Below are positions 32,027 through 39,635 of a stretch of 64,000 nt of DNA, piece after piece. Position numbers and translations under genes: made by a program. This DNA comes from UBA6183 sp943372215 (lineage in GTDB: Bacteria > Bacteroidota > Bacteroidia > UKL13-3). The notes beneath the pieces were generated by a model that was not told where the DNA came from, did not search any database, and was given only the letters and a program-made list of their open reading frames with translations. Position 1 is the stretch's first letter; every line of letters starts with the position of its first letter. The stretch spans positions 1-64,000 of the forward strand of contig CALRXU020000008.1 in the NCBI GenBank assembly GCA_943372215.1. The letters run 5' to 3'.

Positions 32027-32278
32027 CTATTTCTTCAATTTCTTATTCACGTCCTCAAATCCTTCGCTGAAAAACTCATCTAACGTGAGCTTATGGAATT
32101 TTAAAATCTTATACAGGCTCGTCAGAGTAATATTAACTCCTTTTTCATATCGGCCATATTGAGCGCGAGGAATTTCTGCATCATATGCAAAGGTCTCTTG
32201 GCTAGTATAGCCTTTTTTCGTTCGTAAATCACGAATGCGGTCGCCAAGTCTTGTTAGTAATAGTTCTTCCTCAGTCAC
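32027..32278 (-). CDS. XRE-family regulator
   Basis: An 83-aa helix-turn-helix protein: RLGDRIRDLRTKKGYTSQETFAYDAEIPRAQYGRYEKGVN (residues 9-50), then TSLYKILKFHKLTLDEFF. It is a minimal Cro-like repressor. Its start faces the T9SS-sorted protein gene, and between them is a 40-bp near-perfect palindrome (32301-32340) that overlaps the expected -33 region of that gene. It very likely represses itself and the secreted protein. Confidence 0.85.
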   Translation of the reverse strand: MTEEELLLTRLGDRIRDLRTKKGYTSQETFAYDAEIPRAQYGRYEKGVNITLTSLYKILKFHKLTLDEFFSEGFEDVNKKLKK

Positions 32279-32300
32279 AGTGTAAAAGTCGAAACATTAA

Positions 32301-32340
32301 TACATATAAATTACTACTTATAAGTAGGTATTTATATGTA
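32301..32340. promoter_or_regulatory. 40-bp palindromic operator of the XRE regulator
   Basis: Outer arms TACATATAAAT / ATTTATATGTA and core CTACTTATAAGTAG are perfectly symmetric about the same centre. Only 4 of 40 positions break symmetry. It starts 22 bp from the XRE start codon and ends 7 bp before the -7 box TATATTTG (32348-32355) of the secreted-protein gene. Confidence 0.75.
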
Positions 32341-32347
32341 GATTTTT

Positions 32348-32355
32348 TATATTTG
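32348..32355 (+). promoter_or_regulatory. Bacteroidetes -7 box of the T9SS-protein gene
   Basis: TATATTTG is an exact match to TAnnTTTG, 19 bp before the ATG at 32375. The palindromic operator occupies the -33 side. Confidence 0.55.
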
Positions 32356-32374
32356 TTCATTATTCAAACTGTTT

Positions 32375-33964
32375 ATGAAAAACCTACTTTCTGTATTTAT
32401 TTTTGCATTATTGTCTCTAGGAGCAACGAATGTCAACTCCCAAACCATTAAACTATTAAACGACACTGTTACAGATATACGAAGGAATCCACGGCTTATT
32501 TTCGCAGAGGATCAACAGGTATATGCACTATCATTTCCGGTTAATTCAGACTTTCCTATCATGCTTGAACAGCTCGTACCTGTTCGTGCGGTTATTAGAC
32601 AATTTAATTTTGGATCAGTCAGTTCAGCGGGTGGGTGTGCAATTCGCAACAACAAAATATGTATGACCCTTAATGAACAAGGAAGCAACTTTCCTCGTGT
32701 TATCATTATCGACATCCCAACTGGAAATACGCTACTTGACACGATATATTCACTTTATAAGCCTCCCTATTTCTCTTTCTCAGCAAACAGAGTGATAAGC
32801 GATTCAGTGGGAAACTTCTACGTCAACCTTTATCTATTTGATTCCACACAACAGCGTTCTGCTTCTCACATGAGAATAAATCCTGCGGGAGAAATGGCAT
32901 TTCGTTCATGCGATCTCATTACATACCCGGAAACTCCGTTGGTTCGAGCAACGGAAAATGAGTGTACCTATACGATATGGGCCGAATCAGCGGTAACAGT
33001 GAGTTCTGATGGAACAATATTGCATATCGACTCTTTCCCGACAGAGAATGCGGTGCATTGGGTTCTGAATGGCCGTTATGCTGAGGAACCTGAAATTAAT
33101 GGCTCAAATTATTACACGTTATCAGACCGTTTTACAGGATACGGTATGATTGGAAAGGTAACGAATGGTAAAACAAAGCAGACGTTTGTACACCTTGATA
33201 CCATGATGAGCCTTACTGATATTGTTATCACGCATGAGGAAGGCTTTTTTCTTGTGGGAAACGATTCATTAGAGAATATTGCGCTTAGTCAACAAACAAT
33301 ACAAGGTGACGTGATTGCAGATACAATTATTCAAAAACGAGGAAACGAGTTTGAATTGTTACTCTCTCAATCTTCGTATGAGGAACAGAATGGCTCTATT
33401 ACTGTCATGCAAATGCTTCGCACGAACAGTGAATTTTATACCCGTTTTCTTACTTTTGGTCGAACACCACATGCGCCTTTTCTAAGTGTCAAAGTATTTA
33501 GTTTGAACCAACACGCAACCCTCCGTTGGAATGTACCATTATCAGGTGGGCTTCCCATTACGTCATATCTTGTGCAATATAAAAAACATACAGAAACACA
33601 ATGGAGTACCCCTCAAACTGTCTTTACAGATTCATTGGTTTTAACCAACCTCATTGCATCCCAAGAATATGATTGCCGTGTTCAGGCTGTGAATGAACTT
33701 GGTGCAAGTGTATACAGTAATACAGTTACGTTTCAAACTACGGGTAATGTTGGTATCAACGAGCATGACCTAACGTCTTTTAACGTATTTCCTAATCCTG
33801 TTCAAGCAGGCGGGTATATTCATGCATCTGGCTCATTTGAATTATATGATGTCCTCGGCAACAAATTACCTGCCTCAGATGTTGCGCCACACATGCCAGG
33901 AATCTACATTATTCATATTACCCAGAATACAAAAGACAGCTACCGTAAGTTGGTGGTTGAATAA
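32375..33964 (+). CDS. Secreted protein with fibronectin III and T9SS sorting domain
   Basis: A 529-aa protein with a Sec signal peptide (about 1-22, ending NVNSQ). About 340 residues with a propeller-like strand rhythm follow. A fibronectin type III domain spans about 368-455 (ATLRWNVPLSGGLPITSYLVQYKK ... YDCRVQAVNELGASVYSNTVTF). The C-terminal type A sorting domain (about 463-529) reads FNVFPNPVQAGG, FELYDVLGN, PGIYIIHI and YRKLVVE. It would be exported by Sec and then to the surface by T9SS, perhaps to contact other cells or surfaces. It is the only secreted adhesin-like protein in the element and is under apparent XRE control. Its stop is 1 bp from the convergent TraG-like gene. Confidence 0.82.
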   Translation: MKNLLSVFIFALLSLGATNVNSQTIKLLNDTVTDIRRNPRLIFAEDQQVYALSFPVNSDFPIMLEQLVPVRAVIRQFNFGSVSSAGGCAIRNNKICMTLNEQGSNFPRVIIIDIPTGNTLLDTIYSLYKPPYFSFSANRVISDSVGNFYVNLYLFDSTQQRSASHMRINPAGEMAFRSCDLITYPETPLVRATENECTYTIWAESAVTVSSDGTILHIDSFPTENAVHWVLNGRYAEEPEINGSNYYTLSDRFTGYGMIGKVTNGKTKQTFVHLDTMMSLTDIVITHEEGFFLVGNDSLENIALSQQTIQGDVIADTIIQKRGNEFELLLSQSSYEEQNGSITVMQMLRTNSEFYTRFLTFGRTPHAPFLSVKVFSLNQHATLRWNVPLSGGLPITSYLVQYKKHTETQWSTPQTVFTDSLVLTNLIASQEYDCRVQAVNELGASVYSNTVTFQTTGNVGINEHDLTSFNVFPNPVQAGGYIHASGSFELYDVLGNKLPASDVAPHMPGIYIIHITQNTKDSYRKLVVE

Positions 33965-33965
33965 G

Positions 33966-35258
33966 TTAGGCAAATAAGTTTGGAGGTTCTTTGGGGCTTT
34001 CTTTATATACTTCCTTGAACACGACATTCGGTTTTGCATATTTCTCTTTCGAAGCGGCTATCACTTCATGCTTGAAGGATGCCGCTTTTTCTTTGGGTGG
34101 GAGGCTGTATGCACTAAAAGGTTGTGAGGTTGTCCCATCAACACAGAGCTTAAGGTACATACAATGCCGTGGGATGTTAATGAGATCAATCAGGTTAAAG
34201 GTTGGGTAAAACTCCTTTGCTAGATATTCGCCATCTGATGCTCCAACTCGGAAAGATATAAGTGTTCCAACATTTCCAAATATGGCTTCACGTATATCGG
34301 GATCAAATTGGTTGATATATTGATGCGTGAGAAACAATGAGAGTCCATATTTACGGCTTTCTGAAAGAATATCCGCAATACTGAGGGTAACAAAGCTGTG
34401 AGCTTCATCACAGTAGACCGTAAAGAGTCTTCGCTCATGTTCGGGGATTGTTGCACGAGCAAGTGCAGCAAGTTGTATGGCTGAAAGAAACATACCGCCA
34501 AGTAAGGTACAAACATCCTCTCCGAGTGTCCCTTTGGAGAGATTCAATAACAGAATCTTTCCCTCATTCATGACAGCATCAATATAAAAGCCTCGTGTTG
34601 TCTGGCCAATGACATTGCGCAAGGGAACACTTGCGGCAAACAAACTGACTTTGTTTAATATAGGGGCAATGGCTTCGGCTCGGAATGCTTTCGAGTATGT
34701 ATCATATTCGTTCTGCCAGAAGTTAAGCAAATGTTGGCTGGTAATTCTTCGTAGTATCTCTTTCCGAAAGTCTGGATTGGTTAAGAGTGGTTGAATATCC
34801 AAGAGGGTGCATTCTCGGGCTTCAATGAGCGTTTCTAATGAGTGTTTTAATATGTGTGCCAAACGTGGCCCCCAAAAGTCCTTAAACAGCTTTTGAAGGG
34901 TACTGACTAATCCTGCTGCCACCAGTTCTCTGTGTGAGGGGTGAACATTACGCAACGGATTAAAAGCAATGGGGTGATCGGCAGGATTGAAATAGATGAC
35001 ATCGTGTATTCGTTCTTCGGGTATATGGTGTAGGAGTTCTTCTACCACATCTCCATGTGGGTCAATGACACATGTTCCAAGCCCATTCTCAATATCTGCG
35101 ATGGCCATATTCAACAATAATGTTGATTTTCCTGTTCCGCTTTTCCCTAAACAATATATGTGTCGCTTCCTGTCTTCATCCTTGATGCCAAATATTCGGG
35201 TATCATTCCGAAAGTTTACTTGCCCAATATGGGTTATGTCTCGTTGTTCCTTGTTCAT
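33966..35258 (-). CDS. Second VirD4/TraG-type DNA-pumping ATPase
   Basis: A 430-aa protein. Walker A is GKSGTGKS (38-45) in HIYCLGKSGTGKSTLLLNM, with TCVIDPHGDVVEELL next (the DxxGD of VirD4/TraG and DUF87 ATPases) and Walker B LFTVYCDEAHSFVT (about 290-303). The region SESRKYGLSLFLTHQYINQFD is the usual late motif of TraM-recognition-type ATPases. There is no membrane segment, unlike the coupling protein at 24202-25689. It may act as a soluble coupling protein or in DNA translocation within the element. Having two such ATPases without a channel is unusual. Confidence 0.8.
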   Translation of the reverse strand: MNKEQRDITHIGQVNFRNDTRIFGIKDEDRKRHIYCLGKSGTGKSTLLLNMAIADIENGLGTCVIDPHGDVVEELLHHIPEERIHDVIYFNPADHPIAFNPLRNVHPSHRELVAAGLVSTLQKLFKDFWGPRLAHILKHSLETLIEARECTLLDIQPLLTNPDFRKEILRRITSQHLLNFWQNEYDTYSKAFRAEAIAPILNKVSLFAASVPLRNVIGQTTRGFYIDAVMNEGKILLLNLSKGTLGEDVCTLLGGMFLSAIQLAALARATIPEHERRLFTVYCDEAHSFVTLSIADILSESRKYGLSLFLTHQYINQFDPDIREAIFGNVGTLISFRVGASDGEYLAKEFYPTFNLIDLINIPRHCMYLKLCVDGTTSQPFSAYSLPPKEKAASFKHEVIAASKEKYAKPNVVFKEVYKESPKEPPNLFA

Positions 35259-35366
35259 ATACTGAGTGTATGAAAATTATATGAGGCATTAAAGACACAG
35301 GAACATTCGATAGGTATGATGTTTCTGCTACATGAATTAAGGATGCAGATGTAGCATACTTTCTGC

Positions 35367-36299
35367 ATGAGAAAGGACATAACACAACTTTTTGATGAGT
35401 TTATGTATGAGTGTGAATTCATTCGGAAATCAAGGCCACAAACACTACGGGGATATAGGCAGACATTTGCGCTCCTAATGAAATTGCTACCTCATACCTC
35501 TACCGATACGTTAACGACACCACTACTCATTACATTTTTCAGGACACTTGAACAACGTAAGCGGGTTGTTGGGAGAGGTATTGTAAAAACTGGCATCCGC
35601 AAGTCTACGGTTGCAACCTATTGGAGCAAACTCAATAACTTTTTTGAATGGCTTAAACTGAAAGGCCATATCGAATACAATCCTTTTGCCAACCTTCCGT
35701 ATCCAACTCCGGTATATGAAGACCGCAAGTTTCTTAAAAAGGAAGATATTGAAAAAATCTTTACTGCCATCTTAATCAAGTCAAACAGTTCATTTATTTT
35801 AAAGCGAAATTTGGCACTTTTTCATGTTCTGCTCTTTTGTGGATTACGAAGAGAAGAACTGGTGTTGTTGCAAGTCCGAGATATTGATTTCGATAGAAAA
35901 ATGCTTACTGTCCGTGGCGAAACTTCTAAGGTAAATCGAACTCGGTATATCCCATTGCATTCACAAGTCATTATGCACCTCAAGGATTACATTCAGGAAC
36001 GAAAGAGATATTCGAGCCAATACCTTTTTGTATCTTCAACAAGAGATAGAGGCATGAGTATTCCTGGATTAGAGCATTTAGCGATTATCCTCCGTGAAGC
36101 TTCAGGTGTTTCTTTTACCTTTCATCAGTTTCGACATACCTTTGCAGTTAATTTTCTCAAAGCAAGTAATAACATTGCGAAATTGAAACAGTTAATGGGT
36201 CATAAGGATATTAGTATGACCATTCTGTATTTGCGTTGCCTTCCAACAAATGAAATGCGGGGGGATATTGAAAGCATGAGAATTGATAATTTTATATAA
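35367..36299 (+). CDS. Tyrosine recombinase, right-hand pair, member 1
   Basis: A 310-aa XerC/D-like protein. A core-binding domain (about 5-110) is followed by a catalytic domain with all residues: R in FCGLRREELVLL, K in GETSKVNRTRYIPL, HQFRHTFA for HxxR, and MGHKDISMTILYLR for histidine and tyrosine. It lies upstream of a second recombinase on the same strand, separated by a 320-bp spacer that holds half a tRNA-Lys gene. It may use that tRNA as its target. Confidence 0.87.
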   Translation: MRKDITQLFDEFMYECEFIRKSRPQTLRGYRQTFALLMKLLPHTSTDTLTTPLLITFFRTLEQRKRVVGRGIVKTGIRKSTVATYWSKLNNFFEWLKLKGHIEYNPFANLPYPTPVYEDRKFLKKEDIEKIFTAILIKSNSSFILKRNLALFHVLLFCGLRREELVLLQVRDIDFDRKMLTVRGETSKVNRTRYIPLHSQVIMHLKDYIQERKRYSSQYLFVSSTRDRGMSIPGLEHLAIILREASGVSFTFHQFRHTFAVNFLKASNNIAKLKQLMGHKDISMTILYLRCLPTNEMRGDIESMRIDNFI

Positions 36300-36388
36300 A
36301 TCTGACATAATACCTCCTGTCGATTACTATCAATTTATTACATGTTCAAGTACAATACAAGAGTATCTGTGTCAATCTTAGGGGTTGA

Positions 36389-36588
36389 TAAACACATCCT
36401 CCTAAACACCTCTACAAAATAAGGAAAATCAGAAAAAACCCTTATAAAATAAAGCCCTGTTAGCTCAGCTGGTAGAGCAGCTCCCTCTTAAGTATCAAAT
36501 AATGAATATACTTGAAAATATCTTTATTCTATAAAGATTAAATCAACAAAAATATTTTTGTTCGATTTCATATACTGGTAAACACATC
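36389..36588. repeat. Short direct repeats around the tRNA fragment
   Basis: TAAACACATC occurs at 36389-36398 and 36579-36588, each followed within 5 bp by CTCCT. They bracket the tRNA-Lys half-gene. They could be recombinase arm-type or core-type sites. Confidence 0.5.
36454..36492 (+). tRNA. 5' half of a tRNA-Lys(CUU) gene, truncated after the anticodon loop
   Basis: The acceptor strand GCCCTGT (36454-36460), TA, D-arm GCTC-AGCTGGTA-GAGC, A, anticodon 5' strand GCTCC and anticodon loop CTCTTAA (CTT anticodon, Lys) are all present and in register. After one matching G (36492) the expected GAGC is replaced by TATC, and no T-arm or acceptor 3' strand follows in the next 300 bp. It is a partial gene, not a functional tRNA. 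A break at the anticodon loop matches the crossover site of tyrosine recombinases that use tRNA genes as attB. Confidence 0.75.
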
Positions 36589-36620
36589 TACTCCTTTGTA
36601 AGTACTTGAACAAAATTTGT

Positions 36621-37532
36621 ATGGATATACAAGTCTTGGCTCAACAGTTTTATGATTACTCAACGCACTTTAAAGGTTACTCAAAAGATACTGTCAGAAG
36701 GTATCGGTATGTAATTAATTTCTATTGCAAATATACTGGCATCCAAAATATTAGCGGTGTAACCAATGAGAATGTTCGTGGACTATTCTTTCATGGTCGT
36801 ACTGTCAGGAATTGGCAACCCAACACGTTTCTTGTTTTTCATAAATCCCTTCTCGTGTTTTTTCGTTGGTGTATTGCTCAAGGGCATATGCAAAAGAACC
36901 CCGCAGAAGATATTGAAGTACCTAAGGTACTGAAAGCATTGCCCCCACAACTCACCAAAGCAGATACCATGAAATTATTGGAAATCGTGTATAACTATCC
37001 GTATGAAAATACATTTCTGAGGTATCGAAATCATGCAATCTTTTCTATGTTTATTTTTGCAGGGGTTCGTAAGAATGAATTATTAAAACTTCGTTTTGCT
37101 GATATTGACTTAGACAACAGATCTATTTTTATCTATCGGGGCAAGGGTGGAAAGGATAGGGTTATCCCAATCTTAGAGCCATTAGCAGAAAGTCTTCAAC
37201 GGTATCTTGAAGTGCGAAAAAGATTGAATAAGACCTGTCCTGATTTTTTTACATCTTTAAATAAGAATATGCGATACACTGATGCGGGACTCTCACGAGT
37301 TGTTGTTCAGTTGCGCAAAGCTTCAGGGTTGAAATTTACTATTCACCGATTGAGGCATACGTTTGCAACGCTTATGCTTGAAGGAGGCTGTGATATTTAC
37401 AGCCTTTCCCGCATGATGGGACATAGTGATATTAAAACTACTACCATTTACCTGTATGCAAGTGTTGAACACTTACGATCTCAAATAACAAAACATCCAT
37501 TAAATGATTTGGTGCGAGAAAGATTAGAATAA
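36621..37532 (+). CDS. Tyrosine recombinase, right-hand pair, member 2
   Basis: A 303-aa protein, starting at the ATG at 36621 rather than the in-frame TTG at 36606. The catalytic residues are complete: R in FAGVRKNELLKL, K in GKGGKDRVIPI, HRLRHTFA for HxxR, and MMGHSDIKTTTIYLY for the second histidine and tyrosine. It is distinct in sequence from its neighbour at 35367-36299. Together they may excise or integrate the element in a two-recombinase reaction like the pair at 13.0-14.9 kb. Confidence 0.87.
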   Translation: MDIQVLAQQFYDYSTHFKGYSKDTVRRYRYVINFYCKYTGIQNISGVTNENVRGLFFHGRTVRNWQPNTFLVFHKSLLVFFRWCIAQGHMQKNPAEDIEVPKVLKALPPQLTKADTMKLLEIVYNYPYENTFLRYRNHAIFSMFIFAGVRKNELLKLRFADIDLDNRSIFIYRGKGGKDRVIPILEPLAESLQRYLEVRKRLNKTCPDFFTSLNKNMRYTDAGLSRVVVQLRKASGLKFTIHRLRHTFATLMLEGGCDIYSLSRMMGHSDIKTTTIYLYASVEHLRSQITKHPLNDLVRERLE

Positions 37533-37611
37533 TTTTAGAATCATCTGATATACTATTTCCGTAAATATCTCTGAATTACTGCTTCTCCACAACACGGCTT
37601 TGGATGAACGG

Positions 37612-37648
37612 AAATAAAAACACGCAATACTCTTGGGTGTTTTTATTT
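37612..37648 (+). terminator. Terminator of the right-hand recombinase operon
   Basis: A perfect 12-bp stem AAATAAAAACAC / GTGTTTTTATTT with a 13-nt loop, 79 bp after the recombinase stop. Confidence 0.75.
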
Positions 37649-37734
37649 GTGCTTTTTTGTAATCCACAAAACTTGGTACATGTATCAAAATCCTGTGTCA
37701 TGATTATATTTCTTAAAAATCATATCGTATCACT

Positions 37735-38022
37735 ATGGTATCACACGGTCGAATGCCTAACCGGCTTAGAAAATACAGACGGATGAACGGATACACGCAA
37801 GTAGCATTGGCAAAAATTCTTGGAATGAAAAACGCTAGTCTCATTTCTGAATGGGAAAGTGGGCGTATTACTCCAAGTCTTGATCGGTTACTTGATTTAT
37901 ATCTTGTTCTAAAAATTCCCATTGAGGAATTGTTTTCTGAACGTCTGCATCAAAGGAGGCTTCTACTCGGGCCTGAATATTCAAAAGCCAGAATTATTAA
38001 CCAAGATATTCAAAAATTGTAA
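37735..38022 (+). CDS. XRE-family regulator of the right-end operon
   Basis: A 95-aa protein; the start may be 37735 or the second ATG 37753. The helix-turn-helix reads MPNRLRKYRRMNGYTQVALAKILGMKNASLISEWESGRITPS, then LDRLLDLYLVLKIPIEELF, a Cro/C1 type. It is the first gene of a plus-strand set that continues into a 77-aa protein, a RuvC-like protein and the methyltransferase-like gene at the right boundary. Repeats at 38022-38083 are its probable operator or a terminator. Confidence 0.85.
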   Translation: MVSHGRMPNRLRKYRRMNGYTQVALAKILGMKNASLISEWESGRITPSLDRLLDLYLVLKIPIEELFSERLHQRRLLLGPEYSKARIINQDIQKL

Positions 38023-38083
38023 ACGATAACGAACGCGATAACGATTTATTTACTAAATAAATAACGATACGAAACGTATCGTT
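38022..38083. promoter_or_regulatory. Repeat cluster downstream of the XRE gene, candidate operator
   Basis: CGATAACGA occurs at 38024-38032 and 38036-38044. AACGATACG-AAA-CGTATCGTT is a perfect 9-bp inverted repeat at 38063-38083. Half-sites related to CGATA(A)CG are thus repeated, as expected for operator DNA before the gene at 38098. A terminator role for the last hairpin is the alternative. Confidence 0.5.
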
Positions 38084-38097
38084 CTCTCTAAAAAAGT

Positions 38098-38331
38098 ATG
38101 GAATTATCACTACAACAAAAAAAGTTGGCACTTGATGTTGCCACTCGGTTAGATGATTTAGATTGGTTGAGTTTTCACGAGGATATTGTTCGGCAGTATT
38201 CGGAAGAGTTCATTATGGAAAAACTCCAGTATGTCATGAGTTTACCTAGCAGTAAGATTAAGAACAGTCGAGCTGCGTATTATATCTTTCTTATAACAGG
38301 AAATGCCAAAAGACACCGTCCTCGGGCTTAG
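38098..38331 (+). CDS. Small hypothetical protein upstream of the RuvC-like gene
   Basis: A 77-aa protein rich in aromatic and charged residues (DWLSFHEDIVRQYSEEFIMEKLQYVMSLPSS). Its end overlaps the RuvC-like gene by 29 bp, so the two are translationally linked. No family is recognised; a DNA-binding partner is possible. Confidence 0.55.
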   Translation: MELSLQQKKLALDVATRLDDLDWLSFHEDIVRQYSEEFIMEKLQYVMSLPSSKIKNSRAAYYIFLITGNAKRHRPRA

Positions 38332-38761
38332 TATTGGAACGCAATTGATGGGGCTTGTACTTGCCAGAGGAAAGCTGTTGGAAGATTGGCGGATGAAAAA
38401 CTTTGAAGGTACATGGTCTAAGGTTAAGCTCAAGTTCATTGTTCAGTTCATTGAAAGGTATATGAAACGCTATGGCGTTACCGTGCTTATCTTGAAAATA
38501 CCTGAGCCGTGCAGAAGTTCTCCTGCTGTTGAAGCTCTGACCGAGGCCCTGATACGCATGTGTGAACGAGAACATATTCCCGTGAAAACATGCACCATTG
38601 CGGATTTGAAAGTGTTTTTTCAGGTGCAGAATAAAACTGAGCTGATACAGGTGGCTCGTCATCACTATTCAGAGCTTTCGTATTTGGATTCTAAAAAGAA
38701 CGATGTCCAGAAAATATATTACGCGAGAATCTTCGAGGCTGCTTTGGCCACAATGCTCTGA
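38303..38761 (+). CDS. RuvC-like (RNase H fold) protein with an altered first acidic site
   Basis: A 152-aa protein. The N-terminal strand pair VLGLSIGTQLMGLVLARG matches the start of RuvC-type resolvases (GLDPGT), but the first catalytic aspartate is serine (S10). Later strands LILKIPEP and AVEALTEALIRMCEREHIPVKTCTIADLKVFF match the order of RuvC-like folds, and YYARIFEAALATML ends it. Loss of the first carboxylate suggests a binding rather than cutting role, unless another residue substitutes. It overlaps the 77-aa gene and precedes the methyltransferase-like gene. Confidence 0.6.
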   Translation: MPKDTVLGLSIGTQLMGLVLARGKLLEDWRMKNFEGTWSKVKLKFIVQFIERYMKRYGVTVLILKIPEPCRSSPAVEALTEALIRMCEREHIPVKTCTIADLKVFFQVQNKTELIQVARHHYSELSYLDSKKNDVQKIYYARIFEAALATML

Positions 38762-38819
38762 CAGTTATCCCCACATCTTCGGATGTATCGGAAGTTTCTG
38801 TTGCTTCATATGATTAAAC

Positions 38820-39635
38820 ATGGCTGGTATTATGGATGTAAATCTATGTACCATGACAACAAAAAAAGAAACCTTTGAGAGCCTTCTCCGCTCATTCGAG
38901 TACCGCTATGATCTTCGCACTGTCTTTGATGACTTTCTCACTCTTGCGATCTGCGCATTCTCTCCCAATCCTGTAACAGGAAAATCGCATGATGAAGACC
39001 TGTACATGCAAACCATTGAAAAGTACAAGACGGATGAATTACGGCATAACTTTCCTAAGATGTTGTCGTGTTTGACCCTTGAAATGGAGGAACAACTAGG
39101 AAGCAGTGAGGGTAATGACGTGTTAGGCACCTTCTACGAACAAAACCTGTATCGCAAAGGTGCATCTCAGTACTTCACTCCTTGGCCTGTGTGTCTCTTC
39201 ATGGCACGCTGTATGTTTGCAAAAGATGATGTCGAATACACCGCTCCCATCCGTATCCTTGATTCATCCTGTGGAAGCGGTCGTATGCTTATGACAAGTG
39301 CCCAGGTGTATGGGAAGCATCATGAGTATTACGGGATAGATATTGACAGTACGTGTGTGAAAATGACCGCTCTTAATCTATTCCTCAACGGGGTATTTCA
39401 TGGAGAAGTGATGTGTGCGAATGCATTAAGTCCAACTGATTTCCGCTACTGTTACAAACTTTCATTTCTCCCGTTTGGAATATTCCGTGTCCAAGACAAA
39501 GAACAATCCCGATTGTGGTATCTGCATGCAAGTGGGTATTCATATCCAACCAACCCTGATTTTACGGGTGAGGCGTGGGAGTCTGACAAAGGAAATGATG
39601 CGAGAACGGGGTTATCTCAATTGAATTTGTTTTAA
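38820..39635 (+). CDS. N6-adenine methyltransferase-like protein lacking the NPPY motif
   Basis: A 271-aa protein. The SAM-binding motif I is ILDSSCGSGRM (146-156), preceded by QYFTPWPV, a mark of type I-like N6 methyltransferases. YGIDIDSTCVKMTALNLFLNG is the acidic strand after it. The place where NPPY/DPPY should be reads ANALSPTDFRYCYKLSFLPFG, so the catalytic motif is missing and the usual C-terminal part is absent. The protein may bind SAM or DNA without methylating, or be truncated. Its last codons, stop and terminator form the right boundary repeat of the element and recur at 7458-7553. ATG 38820 is the first of several close starts. Confidence 0.65.
   Translation: MAGIMDVNLCTMTTKKETFESLLRSFEYRYDLRTVFDDFLTLAICAFSPNPVTGKSHDEDLYMQTIEKYKTDELRHNFPKMLSCLTLEMEEQLGSSEGNDVLGTFYEQNLYRKGASQYFTPWPVCLFMARCMFAKDDVEYTAPIRILDSSCGSGRMLMTSAQVYGKHHEYYGIDIDSTCVKMTALNLFLNGVFHGEVMCANALSPTDFRYCYKLSFLPFGIFRVQDKEQSRLWYLHASGYSYPTNPDFTGEAWESDKGNDARTGLSQLNLF

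Noticed and set aside
36454..36600. A tRNA-Lys gene interrupted by an intron
   Set aside because: The 5' half is perfect to the anticodon loop, but no 3' half with a T-arm follows within 300 bp and no group I intron features are seen. A truncated copy is the simpler reading.
37604..37786. A 60-codon ORF after the right-hand recombinase
   Set aside because: It begins inside the terminator stem at 37612-37648 and overlaps the XRE start; it is not credible.
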